Notes under the pieces: generated by a model
Databases searched by the model: none
The model's input: the letters and a program-made list of their open reading frames with translations, nothing else
Told to the model about the DNA's origin: nothing
Shown here: positions 55,857 to 64,000 of the stretch, piece after piece
Layout of the letters: every line of letters starts with the position of its first letter
Numbering within the stretch: the stretch's first letter is position 1
Translations under genes and position numbers: made by a program
Assembly: GCA_965217565.1 (NCBI GenBank)
Contig: CBDCIS010000008.1
Span: forward strand, 124,001-188,000
DNA: 64,000 nucleotides
Source: CBDCIS01 sp965217565
Lineage (GTDB): Bacteria; Chloroflexota; Dehalococcoidia; Lucifugimonadales; CATOSD01
Direction of reading: 5' to 3'

Positions 55857-56249
55857 TAAGGTCCGGTACCGAGGGCTGGTTAAGAACACGCAGCGGTTGG
55901 TGTTGTTGCTGGGGCTGACCAACTTGATAACCGCAGAGGGATACTTGGCGGCCTGACGCGGGCAACGTGCGCCCACAAAACAAACAAGCGACGACCCGCT
56001 CTTGAAGAGTCCGCTTAGGGTGCCGACAGCATCGTTAGGCATACCACAAATGGAGCGAACATCTCCTACAATCCCGTCACTGCTCATACCCTACGGCTTG
56101 CAACGGGTTGTTCAGAGGTTCCCTAGGTGGCTGTGAGCCGATGGAGCTTCGGTTCAGGCGTCGCTCGCCTCGTATCTACTTCGTGTTGCCCAGGCCTGAA
56201 CACGCCAATAGGCTGAAAGCCCCGATTGAGGCATTCCTCGATGCTGCCA

Positions 56250-56529
56250 ATGGCGAAGCGACTGAGGAACCACCTCACGGTAAGAGGATTCGACGACGCC
56301 CTGAGCGCCAGTGTGCGCCACCTCGCAAAGCGTGAGGGAATCTCCCTGAAATCAGGCTGCGTTGGAGCTGCTCCGGAAGGGGGCCGGCCTTACGGACGGT
56401 GCGGGAAGGACGGACGCTATTGGATCCTCACTGGATCACCTGATAGGCACCTGGACTCCGGCGGAAGCGGATGAGCTGGACTCTGCCCTGGAGGAGTTCG
56501 AGACCATTGACGAGGCGGCCTGGAAGTGA
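56250..56529 (+). pseudogene. Antitoxin-like gene of VapBC type, frameshifted
   Basis: ATG 56250 starts MAKRLRNHLTVRGFDDALSASVRHLAKREGISL, an RHH/FitA-like DNA-binding start. One extra A in CTGAAATCAG then hides the continuation NQAALELLRKGAGLTDGAGRTDAIGSSLDHLIGTWTPAEADELDSALEEFETIDEAAWK, which ends at TGA 56527-56529. The stop overlaps the GTG of the toxin gene, the usual antitoxin-toxin arrangement. Confidence 0.65.
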
Positions 56530-56735
56530 GGCTTCTCCTGGACTCCAACGCCTACTCCCTGCTTATGCGAGGGCATGAGCAGCTTGCAGAGCTTGTGCCG
56601 AGAGCCGAAGAGGTCCTGCTCTCGGCCATCGTGTGCCCGGAAGAGTTGCTCTCAAACTGCGACATTTTGGGATATGCGCCGCTTGTGTTCTCCAGCGGTC
56701 TCCAGTTTTGCGCAACGATCTCAGGGATAGAATAG
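56526..56735 (+). pseudogene. vapC: VapC-like PIN toxin, truncated
   Basis: GTG 56526 starts MRLLLDSNAYSLLMRGHEQLAELVPRAEEVLLSAIVCPEELL, the N-terminal third of a PIN-domain ribonuclease with the first acidic residue (D6) and the later E. After about residue 42 the sequence no longer resembles the family and a stop follows at 56733, so the C-terminal catalytic acids are missing. Confidence 0.65.
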
Positions 56736-56859
56736 CACGAATGTACGCGACTGTCAAGTCTCTCGCTCGGTAACCATTAATTTTGAGGTCACACGGTATC
56801 ACAAGGCTCTTCGGGCGGGGCAGCCACAAGGGCGGTGTCCATACAGGGTTTAGCATTGA

Positions 56860-56874
56860 GTCTGAACAGTTACG
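56860..56874. mobile_element. Solo IS66 terminal repeat
   Basis: TCTGAACAGTTACGCC matches the right end of the IS66 copy at 42450-42465. No transposase is attached; the dnaE remnant begins directly after it, so an IS66 element once inserted here and was mostly deleted. Confidence 0.65.
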
Positions 56875-57283
56875 CCACTACATGTTCCCCGAGTCCCACT
56901 CCCACGCCTTCGCCGTCCCCGCGTACCAGGTCGCCTGGCTCAAGCGCTGCCACCCCCTAGAGTTCTTCGTCGCGCTGATGAACAACCAGCCCATGGTCTT
57001 CTACCCGATGGAGACCCTGAAGCAGGACGCGCGGCGTTTCGACGTGCCCGTCCTCAACCCGTGCGTGAACCGCAGCCGGGCGAAGTGCGCCCCCGAGACC
57101 GGCGACGTCCAACTCATCCTCTGGCCCAGCGTCTTCGCGCGGCGCCGCGGAGAGTTGGGCAGCCAGGTGGTAGAGGTGAGGGGACACGTATCGAGGCGGG
57201 ACGGGACTACCAGCGTGATAGCGACCGACGTGCGCGCCGTCAGGTCCGGCGTCGCCATGCCGTCCTCCCACGACCAGCGCTGA
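56875..57283 (+). pseudogene. dnaE: DnaE-type polymerase remnant (second locus)
   Basis: One open frame carries two joined parts of DnaE: HYMFPESHSHAFAVPAYQVAWLKRCHPLEFFVALMNNQPMVFYPMETLKQDARRFDVPVLNPCVNRSRAKC from the polymerase domain, then LILWPSVFARRRGELGSQVVEVRGHVSRRDGTTSV...AMPSSHDQR, the OB-fold C-terminus. The region between them in a whole enzyme is deleted. The 3' end (57200-57283) is nearly identical to 29246-29329. Confidence 0.78.
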
Positions 57284-59030
57284 CGTGCGCCGGGCACGGC
57301 GGCCGGTCTGCGCGTGCAGCTCGGCGGTCCCCCAACCGACGCTCGGACACAACCAGAAAGCGGCTGTGGCTGGGACACCCTCAGAGGGAACCCCAACCAC
57401 AGCCGCCACTTCTTTCCGACTATCTATTCAGCGCGGCCGCTATGCCCTCCGGGAGCGGAGGTACACGAATCCTGCCGCCAATCCACCAATGACCACCACG
57501 ATTATGAGCGGGATCACCCACCCTGGCAGCCCTCCGGCCTCTTCAGCAGGCGGGGTCACCGTCGGCGCAGGCGGCGCGACCGTCGGCGCAGGTTCGGGCG
57601 TCGGCGGCACCGCTGTGGGCGCCACTACCACCGGCGGCACCGCTGTGGGCCTGGCCGTCGGCACCGCTGTGGGCCTGGCCGTCGGCTCCGCTGTGGGCCT
57701 GGCCGTCGGCTCCGCCGTGGGCCTGGCCGTCGGCTCCGCTGTGGGCCTGGCCGTCGGCTCCGCCGTGGGCCTGGCTGTCGGCTCCGCCGTGGGCCTGGCC
57801 GTCGGCGTGGCGGCCGGCGCCTCGTCAACGTCCGTCACCATGATGGTAACCGCGACTGAGGCAGTGCCTCCGCGGCCGTCGGACACCGTCACCGTAACCT
57901 CGTAGCTGCTCCTCGTCTCGTAGTCCAGCGTCGTCTCCGAACCCACTGTGATCTGACCGGTGCTCCCGTCGATGTCGAACAGGGCCGCGTCGGCGCCGCT
58001 GAGCGTATAGGCAAGAGTATCTCTGTCGAGGTCATCAGCCGCTATCGGTTCGCCCACGTCCGTTCCAGAGGCCGAAGCCTCATCGACCGAGCGGGATGTC
58101 GTGCTCCCTTCGAATACAGGCGCTCGGTTAGGAATCTCAGCTCTGGCCGGCGCCGAAGGCCTAGAAGGAGCGCCAGTTGAACGAGTCCTAACCGTTATGC
58201 TGGAATCACCGCCAACCTGTACTCCGTCGAATGCGTCGAAGCCTGCATCGACACCGCTGAAGACACCCATGAACGAGTAATCACCGCTCACACTGGACGC
58301 CGTAACGGTGTATGTGAAGGTGGTGGGTGGAGTTCCGCCTATCAGGGCGAACTTGACAGTCTGCCCTTCGCTCGTAACCTGGTCCGCGGGCAGATCACTG
58401 GTTACGTAAGTGAACCCAGCGGGCAGCGTCTCCGCCACGTCGCCAAAACTGCCGTATCCGTCAGCGGTGATCGTTACCACCACCCGACCGCCCGGGGCCA
58501 CCGACGCCGGGGAGAAGGACCTGCTGGCATTGGGTCCCGCGGGAGCCCCAACCGTTATGTCGGAAGCGCCGCCAACCTCTACGTTGTCGAATGTGTCGAA
58601 GTCTGCATCGACACCGCTGAAGACACCCATGAAAGAGTAATCACCGCTCACACTAGACGCCGTAACGGTGTACGTGAAGGTGGTGGGTGGAGTTCCGCCT
58701 ATCAGGGCGAACTTGACAGTCTGCCCTTCGCTCGTAACCTGGTCCGCGGGCAGATCACTGGTTACGTAAGTGAACCCAGCGGGCAGCGTCTCCGCCACGT
58801 CGCCAAAACTGCCGTATCCGTCAGCGGTGATCGTTACCACCACCCGACCGCCCGGGGCCACCGACGCCGGGGAGAAGGACCTGCTGGCATTGGGTCCCGC
58901 GGGAGCCCCAACCGTTATGTCGGAAGCGCCGCCAACCTCTACGTTGTCGAATGTGTCGAAGTCTGCATCGACACCGCTGAAGACACCCATGAACGAGTAA
59001 TCACCTCCCACGCTGGAGGCCGTAACGGTG
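57200..59030. repeat. Long direct repeat with 29.2-31.2 kb
   Basis: The dnaE 3' end, terminator and most of the surface-protein C-terminal half here match 29246-31170 almost base for base in the same orientation, apart from the stalk-length difference. The two copies flank about 28 kb. Confidence 0.88.
57360..57406 (-). terminator. Terminator hairpin of second surface-protein gene
   Basis: Same inverted repeat and minus-strand T-rich tail as at 29406-29452, 34 bp after the stop. Confidence 0.75.
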
Positions 59031-60418
59031 TAGGTGAAGGTCGTCGGTGGAGTTCCGCCTATCAGGGCGAACTTGACAGTCTGGCCTACGCTCCTAACCT
59101 GATCCGCGGGCAGATCACTGGTTACGTAAGTGAACCCAGCGGGCAGCGTCTCCGCCACGTCGCCAAAACTGCCGTATCCGTCAGCGGTGATCGTTACCAC
59201 CACCTGGCCGCCCGCATCCACCGACGCTGCGGATAGGGCCCTGGTAGCGCTGGGCCCCTCGGCATCCGGCTGAGTGGTGCCGGTGTCACCAGTAGTGTCA
59301 CCTTCGCCGGTGTCAGGCGGTGCGTCGGCGGCAACCGTTACGCTGGCATTGCCGCCGACCGCTGCAACCACCCTGTTAGAATCCGTGAGTGTGCCGGAGA
59401 AGCTATGGGAACCCGCGGTACTGGACGCGGTAACGGTGTAGGTAAAGAATCCTTCCCCTTGGAGGGTGAACCTGACCTCCTGGCCGTTCTCCGCGACCTG
59501 ACTGTCGTCCAGGTCGCTGGTGGATACGTAGGCGAACCCGGCGGGCAGCGTTTCGGCAACTCTACCGAACCCGCCGTAGTTGGAGACGGTAATCGTTACC
59601 ACCACCTCCCCGCCCGGGGCCACCGACGCTGGGGAAAAGGACCTGCTCGCGCTGGCCTGCTGCGCGGCCTCAACCGTTATGCTGGAATCACCGCCAACCG
59701 CTGCAACCACCCTGTTAGAATCCGTGAGTGTGCCGGAGAAGCTATGGGAACCCGCGGTACTGGACGCGGTAACGGTGTAAGTAAAGGATCCTTCCCCTTG
59801 GAGGGTGAACCTGACTTCCTGGCCGTTCTCTGCGACCTGACTGTCGTCCAGGCTGCTGGCTACATAGGCGAACCCGGCGGGCAGCGTTTCGGCAACTCTA
59901 CCGAACCCGCCGTAGTTGGAGACGGTAATCGTTACCACCACCTCCCCGCCCGGGGCCACCGACGCTGGGGAAAAGGACCTGCTCGCGCTGGCCTGCTGCG
60001 CGGCCTCAACCGTTACGCTGGCATTGCCGCCGACCGCATTAACCGCCCTGTTAGAATCCGTGAGTGTGCCGGAGAAGCTATGGGAACCCGCGGTACTGGA
60101 CGCGGTAACGGTGTAAGTAAAGAATCCTTCCCCTTGGAGGGTGAACCTGACTTCCTGGCCGTTCTCTGCGACCTGACTGTCGTCCAGGCTGCTGGCTACA
60201 TAGGCGAACCCGGCGGGCAGCGTTTCGGCAACTCTACCGAACCCACCGTAGTTGGAGACGGTAATCGTTACCACCACCTCCCCGCCCGGAGCCACCGACG
60301 CCGGGGAGAAGGACCTGCTGGCGCTGGGAGTCGCCTGCTGCGCGGCCAAGGGATTCGGCTCTAACAGCCCTACTGAGACTGCGATAACCGCCACCAGCAC
60401 CAAAACTTTCCTGATCAC
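57440..60418 (-). CDS. Tandem-repeat surface protein, shorter paralogue
   Basis: 992 aa, same plan as the 29.5-33.6 kb protein. The signal peptide differs (MIRKVLVLVAVIAVSVGLLEPNPLAAQQ). Three 112-aa repeats (starts spaced 336 bp at 59580, 59916 and 60252), three 120-aa repeats (spacing 360 bp), a cadherin-like domain, a shorter TARPTAEP stalk and the same C-terminal helix plus RSRRA follow. From the second repeat onward the DNA is almost identical to the other copy, while the leader and upstream DNA differ, so the repeats and C-terminus have been homogenised. Confidence 0.87.
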   Translation of the reverse strand: MIRKVLVLVAVIAVSVGLLEPNPLAAQQATPSASRSFSPASVAPGGEVVVTITVSNYGGFGRVAETLPAGFAYVASSLDDSQVAENGQEVRFTLQGEGFFTYTVTASSTAGSHSFSGTLTDSNRAVNAVGGNASVTVEAAQQASASRSFSPASVAPGGEVVVTITVSNYGGFGRVAETLPAGFAYVASSLDDSQVAENGQEVRFTLQGEGSFTYTVTASSTAGSHSFSGTLTDSNRVVAAVGGDSSITVEAAQQASASRSFSPASVAPGGEVVVTITVSNYGGFGRVAETLPAGFAYVSTSDLDDSQVAENGQEVRFTLQGEGFFTYTVTASSTAGSHSFSGTLTDSNRVVAAVGGNASVTVAADAPPDTGEGDTTGDTGTTQPDAEGPSATRALSAASVDAGGQVVVTITADGYGSFGDVAETLPAGFTYVTSDLPADQVRSVGQTVKFALIGGTPPTTFTYTVTASSVGGDYSFMGVFSGVDADFDTFDNVEVGGASDITVGAPAGPNASRSFSPASVAPGGRVVVTITADGYGSFGDVAETLPAGFTYVTSDLPADQVTSEGQTVKFALIGGTPPTTFTYTVTASSVSGDYSFMGVFSGVDADFDTFDNVEVGGASDITVGAPAGPNASRSFSPASVAPGGRVVVTITADGYGSFGDVAETLPAGFTYVTSDLPADQVTSEGQTVKFALIGGTPPTTFTYTVTASSVSGDYSFMGVFSGVDAGFDAFDGVQVGGDSSITVRTRSTGAPSRPSAPARAEIPNRAPVFEGSTTSRSVDEASASGTDVGEPIAADDLDRDTLAYTLSGADAALFDIDGSTGQITVGSETTLDYETRSSYEVTVTVSDGRGGTASVAVTIMVTDVDEAPAATPTARPTAEPTARPTAEPTARPTAEPTARPTAEPTARPTAEPTARPTAVPTARPTAVPPVVVAPTAVPPTPEPAPTVAPPAPTVTPPAEEAGGLPGWVIPLIIVVVIGGLAAGFVYLRSRRA

Positions 60419-60435
60419 GCGTTTACTCTTTGGGT

Positions 60436-60513
60436 GGATGCCGTTTGCCTGTGCAACTCAAGCGCGAAGCGGTATTCTCCGCATCGAACCGCAGCCGCTA
60501 AAGCAAACGGCAC
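60436..60513 (-). promoter_or_regulatory. Intergenic hairpin element before the repeat protein (copy 2)
   Basis: Arms GCCGTTTGC and GCAAACGGC enclose a structured interior. On the minus strand the order GTTTGCTT, GCGG, TGC, ATGCGGAGA, ACC, CTTCGC, GCAAAC is the same as in copy 1, with changes concentrated in linkers and in paired positions at the stem base. Confidence 0.5.
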
Positions 60514-60559
60514 CCCCTGTCCTATTGGCTCTTATACGTTCTCCCAGCCGGTCGCCGAG

Positions 60560-63500
60560 CTAGCTGGCGTCGGCAACATACTGCCGGAAGATATCTATTA
60601 CCTGGGCCTTGGTGTATTGACCGGCAATGTAGGCACGGAAGGCCTCGATCATCTCAGTCTTGTCAATCATCCCGTCGTTGTTGGTGTCGCCGTCGCCTGG
60701 CATTACTACCATCTCGTCCACGTCGGTAACCGTGATGGTCACCGCGATGGTGGCGTCGTCGGCTGTGTTGCCGTCACTGGCTGTGACGGTAACCTCGTAA
60801 GCGTTGTCCCCGTCGGCGTCCACCGGGGTCTCGAAGTCCAGTGGGTCCTTGGTCATCAGCTGGCCGGTGGCGCCGTCTATGTCGAACGAGGCCATGTCAT
60901 CGCCGCCCAGCGTGTAGGTGAGTGTGTCGTTCGCGTCCGCGTCCGTGGCCATGACCGGGGCGCCGATGTCGGTGCCCGTGGCCGTGTTCTCGGCCACTTC
61001 CCTTGTGGTGGTCGCGGCTGGGAACTCAGGTGCGTTGTTTGCGGGCGTTGGGTCCGGCGCCGGGGCGCCAGTGGACTCCACCGGCCTCGACGGCGCCTCG
61101 TTCCTGTCCGTCACCTTGATGGTCACCGTGAGGGTGTCGTCCAGGGCCCCGTCGCTGGCCTTGAGCATGACGGTGTAGCTATTCTTCTTTTCCTTGTTCA
61201 ACTCTGCTGGGTGCCCCACCTCGATCTGGATCTGACTGGTGTCGGCGAGTGCAAAGCTCGCCGCATCGTCGCCCTCCAGCGAGTAGGTGAGGGTTGTGCC
61301 CTTGTCCGGGTCGACGGCTTCGTCGATGGCCTCGCCCACGTACGTGGTTGAGGGTGAATTCTCGGCCACCTCTACCTCGATAGCATCTTCTTGAGGGAAC
61401 GCGGGCTCCCGCTTCAGGTCCTCCACCTCCAGCACCGCATGCATCGCCGTCACTTCCACCGTGCGGGCGGTCGCGTCATCCGAATCATTGTTCTTCGCGT
61501 CCATGTAGGTCGCCGTCACCTTCAGGAAGTAGCTCCTGTCGTCGTTGGTCGGCGTGTAGGTGTCGCTCATGGCGTCGACTATGTCTTGGGGGTCAGGGCC
61601 GACGGGCGGATTGAGCTGGGACCTTGCCCACTGCCAGGTGACGCCGGTGACGCCCCCATCCGGGTCGGTCAATTCAGCGGTTATGGGTCCCTGGGCATAG
61701 GGCTGGACCAGCTCGGCGCCGCCCTCATCGCGCAGCGTTATCTTTCCTGCCTCGTCGATGTTCATGACGGCTATGCACACGTCAAACTCGCCGCGCCCGC
61801 CGTCGCCGTCAAAGGTCACAACCGTCACCTTGTAGACGTTGTCCCCGTCGGCGTCAGCCGGGTTTTCATAGTCCGGTTGGTTCCTGAAGACGAGGGTGCG
61901 TCCTACCTCATCGATAAGCTGGAACTGGTCCTTGTCCTCTCCCTCCAGGTCCCACCTCTGGGTAGCGGCACGGCGGTCTTCGTCGACCACGTTGTAGACG
62001 TTTACGGTTGGGTCATCGCCTGCTGTGTTCCCCACAAATAGCAGGTTGTCGGCGTCCTCGTCGCCGCTGTCAATCTCGTTGATGGTCAGCTCCGGCCGTC
62101 CCGACAACACCGGGTCTTCGTTGACGTCTTCGGCCGTGATGACCACCACGATGAAGTCGTACCCTCTGGTGGGAACGCTGGTGGTGTCCGGGCTGGGATC
62201 AAAGACCTCTACGACCACGACGTATTTTCCATCGTCCGGGTCGCCTCTGCTCTCGAAGTCCAGCTTCTGCGCCACGGTGATCTGTCCCGTCGCCTTGTCG
62301 ATGTTGAAGGCTGCAAGGTCGTCAGCTGGTCCAGTCCCATCCCCACTCGGTAGGGTGACGTCGGTGAGGTCGGTGAGGTCATCGCTGGTAACGGCGCGCA
62401 GCCCGTAGGTCAGTATATCCGTGGGGGAGGGCGCCACCACCGTGGCCACAACCGGATCGGGGACGTCATCGCCCACGGCAGCGGTCTCCGCCACACTTCG
62501 ATCGACCTTATCAACCTCAAAGTCAGGGGACTGGTTCTTTGCGCCGAGGAGCCGCGCCTGCACCGGGAAGGCCGACATCGCATGCGCCGTCTTGCCGGTG
62601 CCATTCTCGTCGGTGTACCTCGCCGTTACCCGCAGGAACTTGCCTTCGTCTATTGGATCATCGTCTGATGTATCACCTGGATTGTTAGTCAGGTCGGCTC
62701 CAGCCGGGGTATAGGTGGCTGTGTTATTTCCGTCTCCAGGGGCACCTCCCCAATGGTCATTGGTGTCAATGTCAAGGACATTCGCCTCGACTTCGGAGAC
62801 TTCCCACTGCCAGGAGATGGCGTCGACGCCCCCATCCGGATCGGTCAGGCTGGCCACTATATCGATCCCAACCTCGGGCTGCCGCAATGAAATGACCACT
62901 TCCCCGTCCTCGTCGACGTCGGTGACGGTGACGGTGACGGGCGTATCCAGCGTTTCAGCTGGGCCGGTGTCGTCGGAGGCCCTGCTGGCGATGGCCCTGA
63001 TGACTATGCTGTACGTGTTTTGGCCGGCATCGGCGGCGGGTGTGGCCGTATTGTCACCAGCCACATCCCTCGGGTTCTCGAAGTCGGGCGCTTCCATGAA
63101 CTTGAGCACGCCGTCGACTATGGTAAAGAGGGCCGCGTCGGCGCCTCTCAGGTCCCAGCTAATCGTGTCCCCCTCGGGGTCTTCCGCCTTGTAGGTGTCT
63201 ACGGCCGCCGTATTCGGCGCGCCTCCATCGATCTCGGGGTAGCTCACCGCGGCGGCGCCCTCCGTGAGCTCAAGGGGCTCGTCGACGTCGGTGACTATGA
63301 TGTTCACGCCGACTTCGGCCTTTTGGTTTGCGTCGCCTCCCACGACCTCGACCTTAACGGTGACGATGAAAATCTTCTTTTTCTCGTAGTCCAACTCAGG
63401 GTCGGTCCCGGGCTCGACGGCCGATGTGTCCGTGTCGTCGCCGCCTACCGTAATCTGACCCATCGAGTCAATGTTGAAGTACTGTTCGTCGGTCCCCTCC

Positions 63501-64000
63501 AGCGTGTAGGCCAAGATCTCGTCCGTGTTGGCGGCCATGGCTGCCACCGGGTCGCCGACGTTCCCGCCGGGCGCGGTGTTCTCGGCTACTTCTCTCGTCA
63601 CGGGATCCATCTCGTCGAAGGTGGGTGCGTTCTCCACGCCGGGCGCCACTCGCACGGCGTGTTCCGTTGTCGCCATCTCGACTCTCAGCGAGCCCTCGGC
63701 GATGCGCTCGTCGGCTGATGTACTTGGATCGTCGTCCGTCCTGAGCGGGTCCGTGTATCTTGCCGTTGCCCGCAGGTAGAAGCCCCTGTCAGAGTCCTTT
63801 GGTGTGTACGTGTTTGTCGTCTCGCCGTCGATATTCACAAACTCGGTATCGTCCTGGTTATCCTCGGCCCTGGACCACTGCCAGTTGACGATGTGGACGC
63901 CCTCGTAGGGCTCACCCAGGTCGCCGCCGTGGTCGTCGGGGTCCTGCACCTCCGCAACGAGCATCTCGTTGAGGTAAGCCGTCTCCCCCTCCGTAAACAC
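60560..64000 (-). CDS. Giant cadherin-like protein with C-terminal EF-hand, partial
   Basis: At least 1146 aa; the N-terminus lies beyond the right edge. Cadherin/BIg-like modules (motifs such as REVAENTAPGGNVGDPV, ITVGGD, ITVAQKLDFESRGD, VTVTVTDVDE) alternate with LxxPxxG..W.W domains. The C-terminus has an EF-hand loop DTNNDGMIDKTE followed by two helices (MIEAFRAYIAGQYTKAQVIDIFRQYVADAS), like the 33.7-40.8 kb protein but with low direct identity. It is upstream of the shorter repeat protein on the same strand. Confidence 0.85.
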   Translation of the reverse strand: MFTEGETAYLNEMLVAEVQDPDDHGGDLGEPYEGVHIVNWQWSRAEDNQDDTEFVNIDGETTNTYTPKDSDRGFYLRATARYTDPLRTDDDPSTSADERIAEGSLRVEMATTEHAVRVAPGVENAPTFDEMDPVTREVAENTAPGGNVGDPVAAMAANTDEILAYTLEGTDEQYFNIDSMGQITVGGDDTDTSAVEPGTDPELDYEKKKIFIVTVKVEVVGGDANQKAEVGVNIIVTDVDEPLELTEGAAAVSYPEIDGGAPNTAAVDTYKAEDPEGDTISWDLRGADAALFTIVDGVLKFMEAPDFENPRDVAGDNTATPAADAGQNTYSIVIRAIASRASDDTGPAETLDTPVTVTVTDVDEDGEVVISLRQPEVGIDIVASLTDPDGGVDAISWQWEVSEVEANVLDIDTNDHWGGAPGDGNNTATYTPAGADLTNNPGDTSDDDPIDEGKFLRVTARYTDENGTGKTAHAMSAFPVQARLLGAKNQSPDFEVDKVDRSVAETAAVGDDVPDPVVATVVAPSPTDILTYGLRAVTSDDLTDLTDVTLPSGDGTGPADDLAAFNIDKATGQITVAQKLDFESRGDPDDGKYVVVVEVFDPSPDTTSVPTRGYDFIVVVITAEDVNEDPVLSGRPELTINEIDSGDEDADNLLFVGNTAGDDPTVNVYNVVDEDRRAATQRWDLEGEDKDQFQLIDEVGRTLVFRNQPDYENPADADGDNVYKVTVVTFDGDGGRGEFDVCIAVMNIDEAGKITLRDEGGAELVQPYAQGPITAELTDPDGGVTGVTWQWARSQLNPPVGPDPQDIVDAMSDTYTPTNDDRSYFLKVTATYMDAKNNDSDDATARTVEVTAMHAVLEVEDLKREPAFPQEDAIEVEVAENSPSTTYVGEAIDEAVDPDKGTTLTYSLEGDDAASFALADTSQIQIEVGHPAELNKEKKNSYTVMLKASDGALDDTLTVTIKVTDRNEAPSRPVESTGAPAPDPTPANNAPEFPAATTTREVAENTATGTDIGAPVMATDADANDTLTYTLGGDDMASFDIDGATGQLMTKDPLDFETPVDADGDNAYEVTVTASDGNTADDATIAVTITVTDVDEMVVMPGDGDTNNDGMIDKTEMIEAFRAYIAGQYTKAQVIDIFRQYVADAS

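Larger units (their letters stand above)
54077..55958 (+). pseudogene. IS5-type transposase interrupted by IS insertion
   Basis: MDQPTFADLEYEGKKRKTRREIFLERMDSLIPWDQLE, LPDETTILNFRHLLE, EGTIVDASIIEAPSSTKN (first D), VWGDAGYQGV (second D) and RAKVEHPFLYVKRHFGYAK (E) are the standard IS5 motifs. The reading stops making sense at 54931. It resumes after the inserted element as VRYRGLVKNTQRLVLLLGLTNLITAEGYLAA up to TGA 55958. Joining across the insertion restores the gene exactly. Confidence 0.9.
53997..56022 (+). mobile_element. IS5-family element (IS5 group) split by a second IS
   Basis: The transposase starts at 54077 and ends at 55958 across an inserted element. Approximate ends are GGATGCTCTGAACAAG on the left (about 53997) and a degenerate inverted copy near 56005-56022. 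The boundaries are estimates. Confidence 0.55.

Overview
The window looks like a chromosomal segment of an uncultured Chloroflexota bacterium, probably of the Dehalococcoidia/SAR202 kind. The reasons are high GC, dipeptide/oligopeptide-type ABC importers with Ala/Pro-rich lipoprotein linkers, FG-GAP/UnbV (CRTAC1-type) proteins, secreted cadherin-like giants ending in one EF-hand, and REP-like palindromes. This placement is inference; there is no rRNA or marker gene here.

Layout. 0.5-2.5 kb: a frameshifted nuclease (PD-(D/E)XK plus RNase H-like). 2.7-6.4 kb: a membrane-anchored PQQ-type propeller followed by a TPR/FG-GAP protein with one in-frame TGA at an expected cysteine and a SECIS-like hairpin just after it. 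6.5-15.3 kb: a peptide importer (binding lipoprotein and two permeases, no ATPases), a second FG-GAP lipoprotein, an SDR oxidoreductase and a CocE/NonD hydrolase. 15.3-21.1 kb: mobile DNA, with a 3.05-kb IS1595-family element carrying an apparent restriction-modification pair inside a short MITE inside a dead transposase gene, then a GNAT gene truncated by a decayed ISLre2. 21.1-28.4 kb: a second peptide importer with a large Asp-box propeller inserted between binding protein and permeases.

28.8-40.9 kb and 56.8-64.0 kb (minus strand) hold two copies of one module: a giant cadherin-like protein with a C-terminal EF-hand, a short intergenic structured element, a repeat-built C-terminally membrane-anchored surface protein, a terminator hairpin, and a convergent dnaE remnant. 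The anchored proteins are near-identical mosaics differing in repeat number. The 28 kb between the copies is mostly accessory: IS66, a degraded plasmid/ICE-like block (four-HTH regulator, coiled-coil HTH protein, VirB6/TrbL-, VirB2/TrbC- and PrgI-like genes), an intact ABC-2 exporter with a divergent membrane protein/winged-helix operon, an IS5 element split by another IS5-family element, and a broken VapBC-like pair.

The genes suggest a cell that imports peptides, displays very large Ca2+-dependent surface proteins and carries heavy IS traffic. Several reading frames are broken by one base in or near short homopolymers; true decay and assembly error cannot be told apart from sequence alone.
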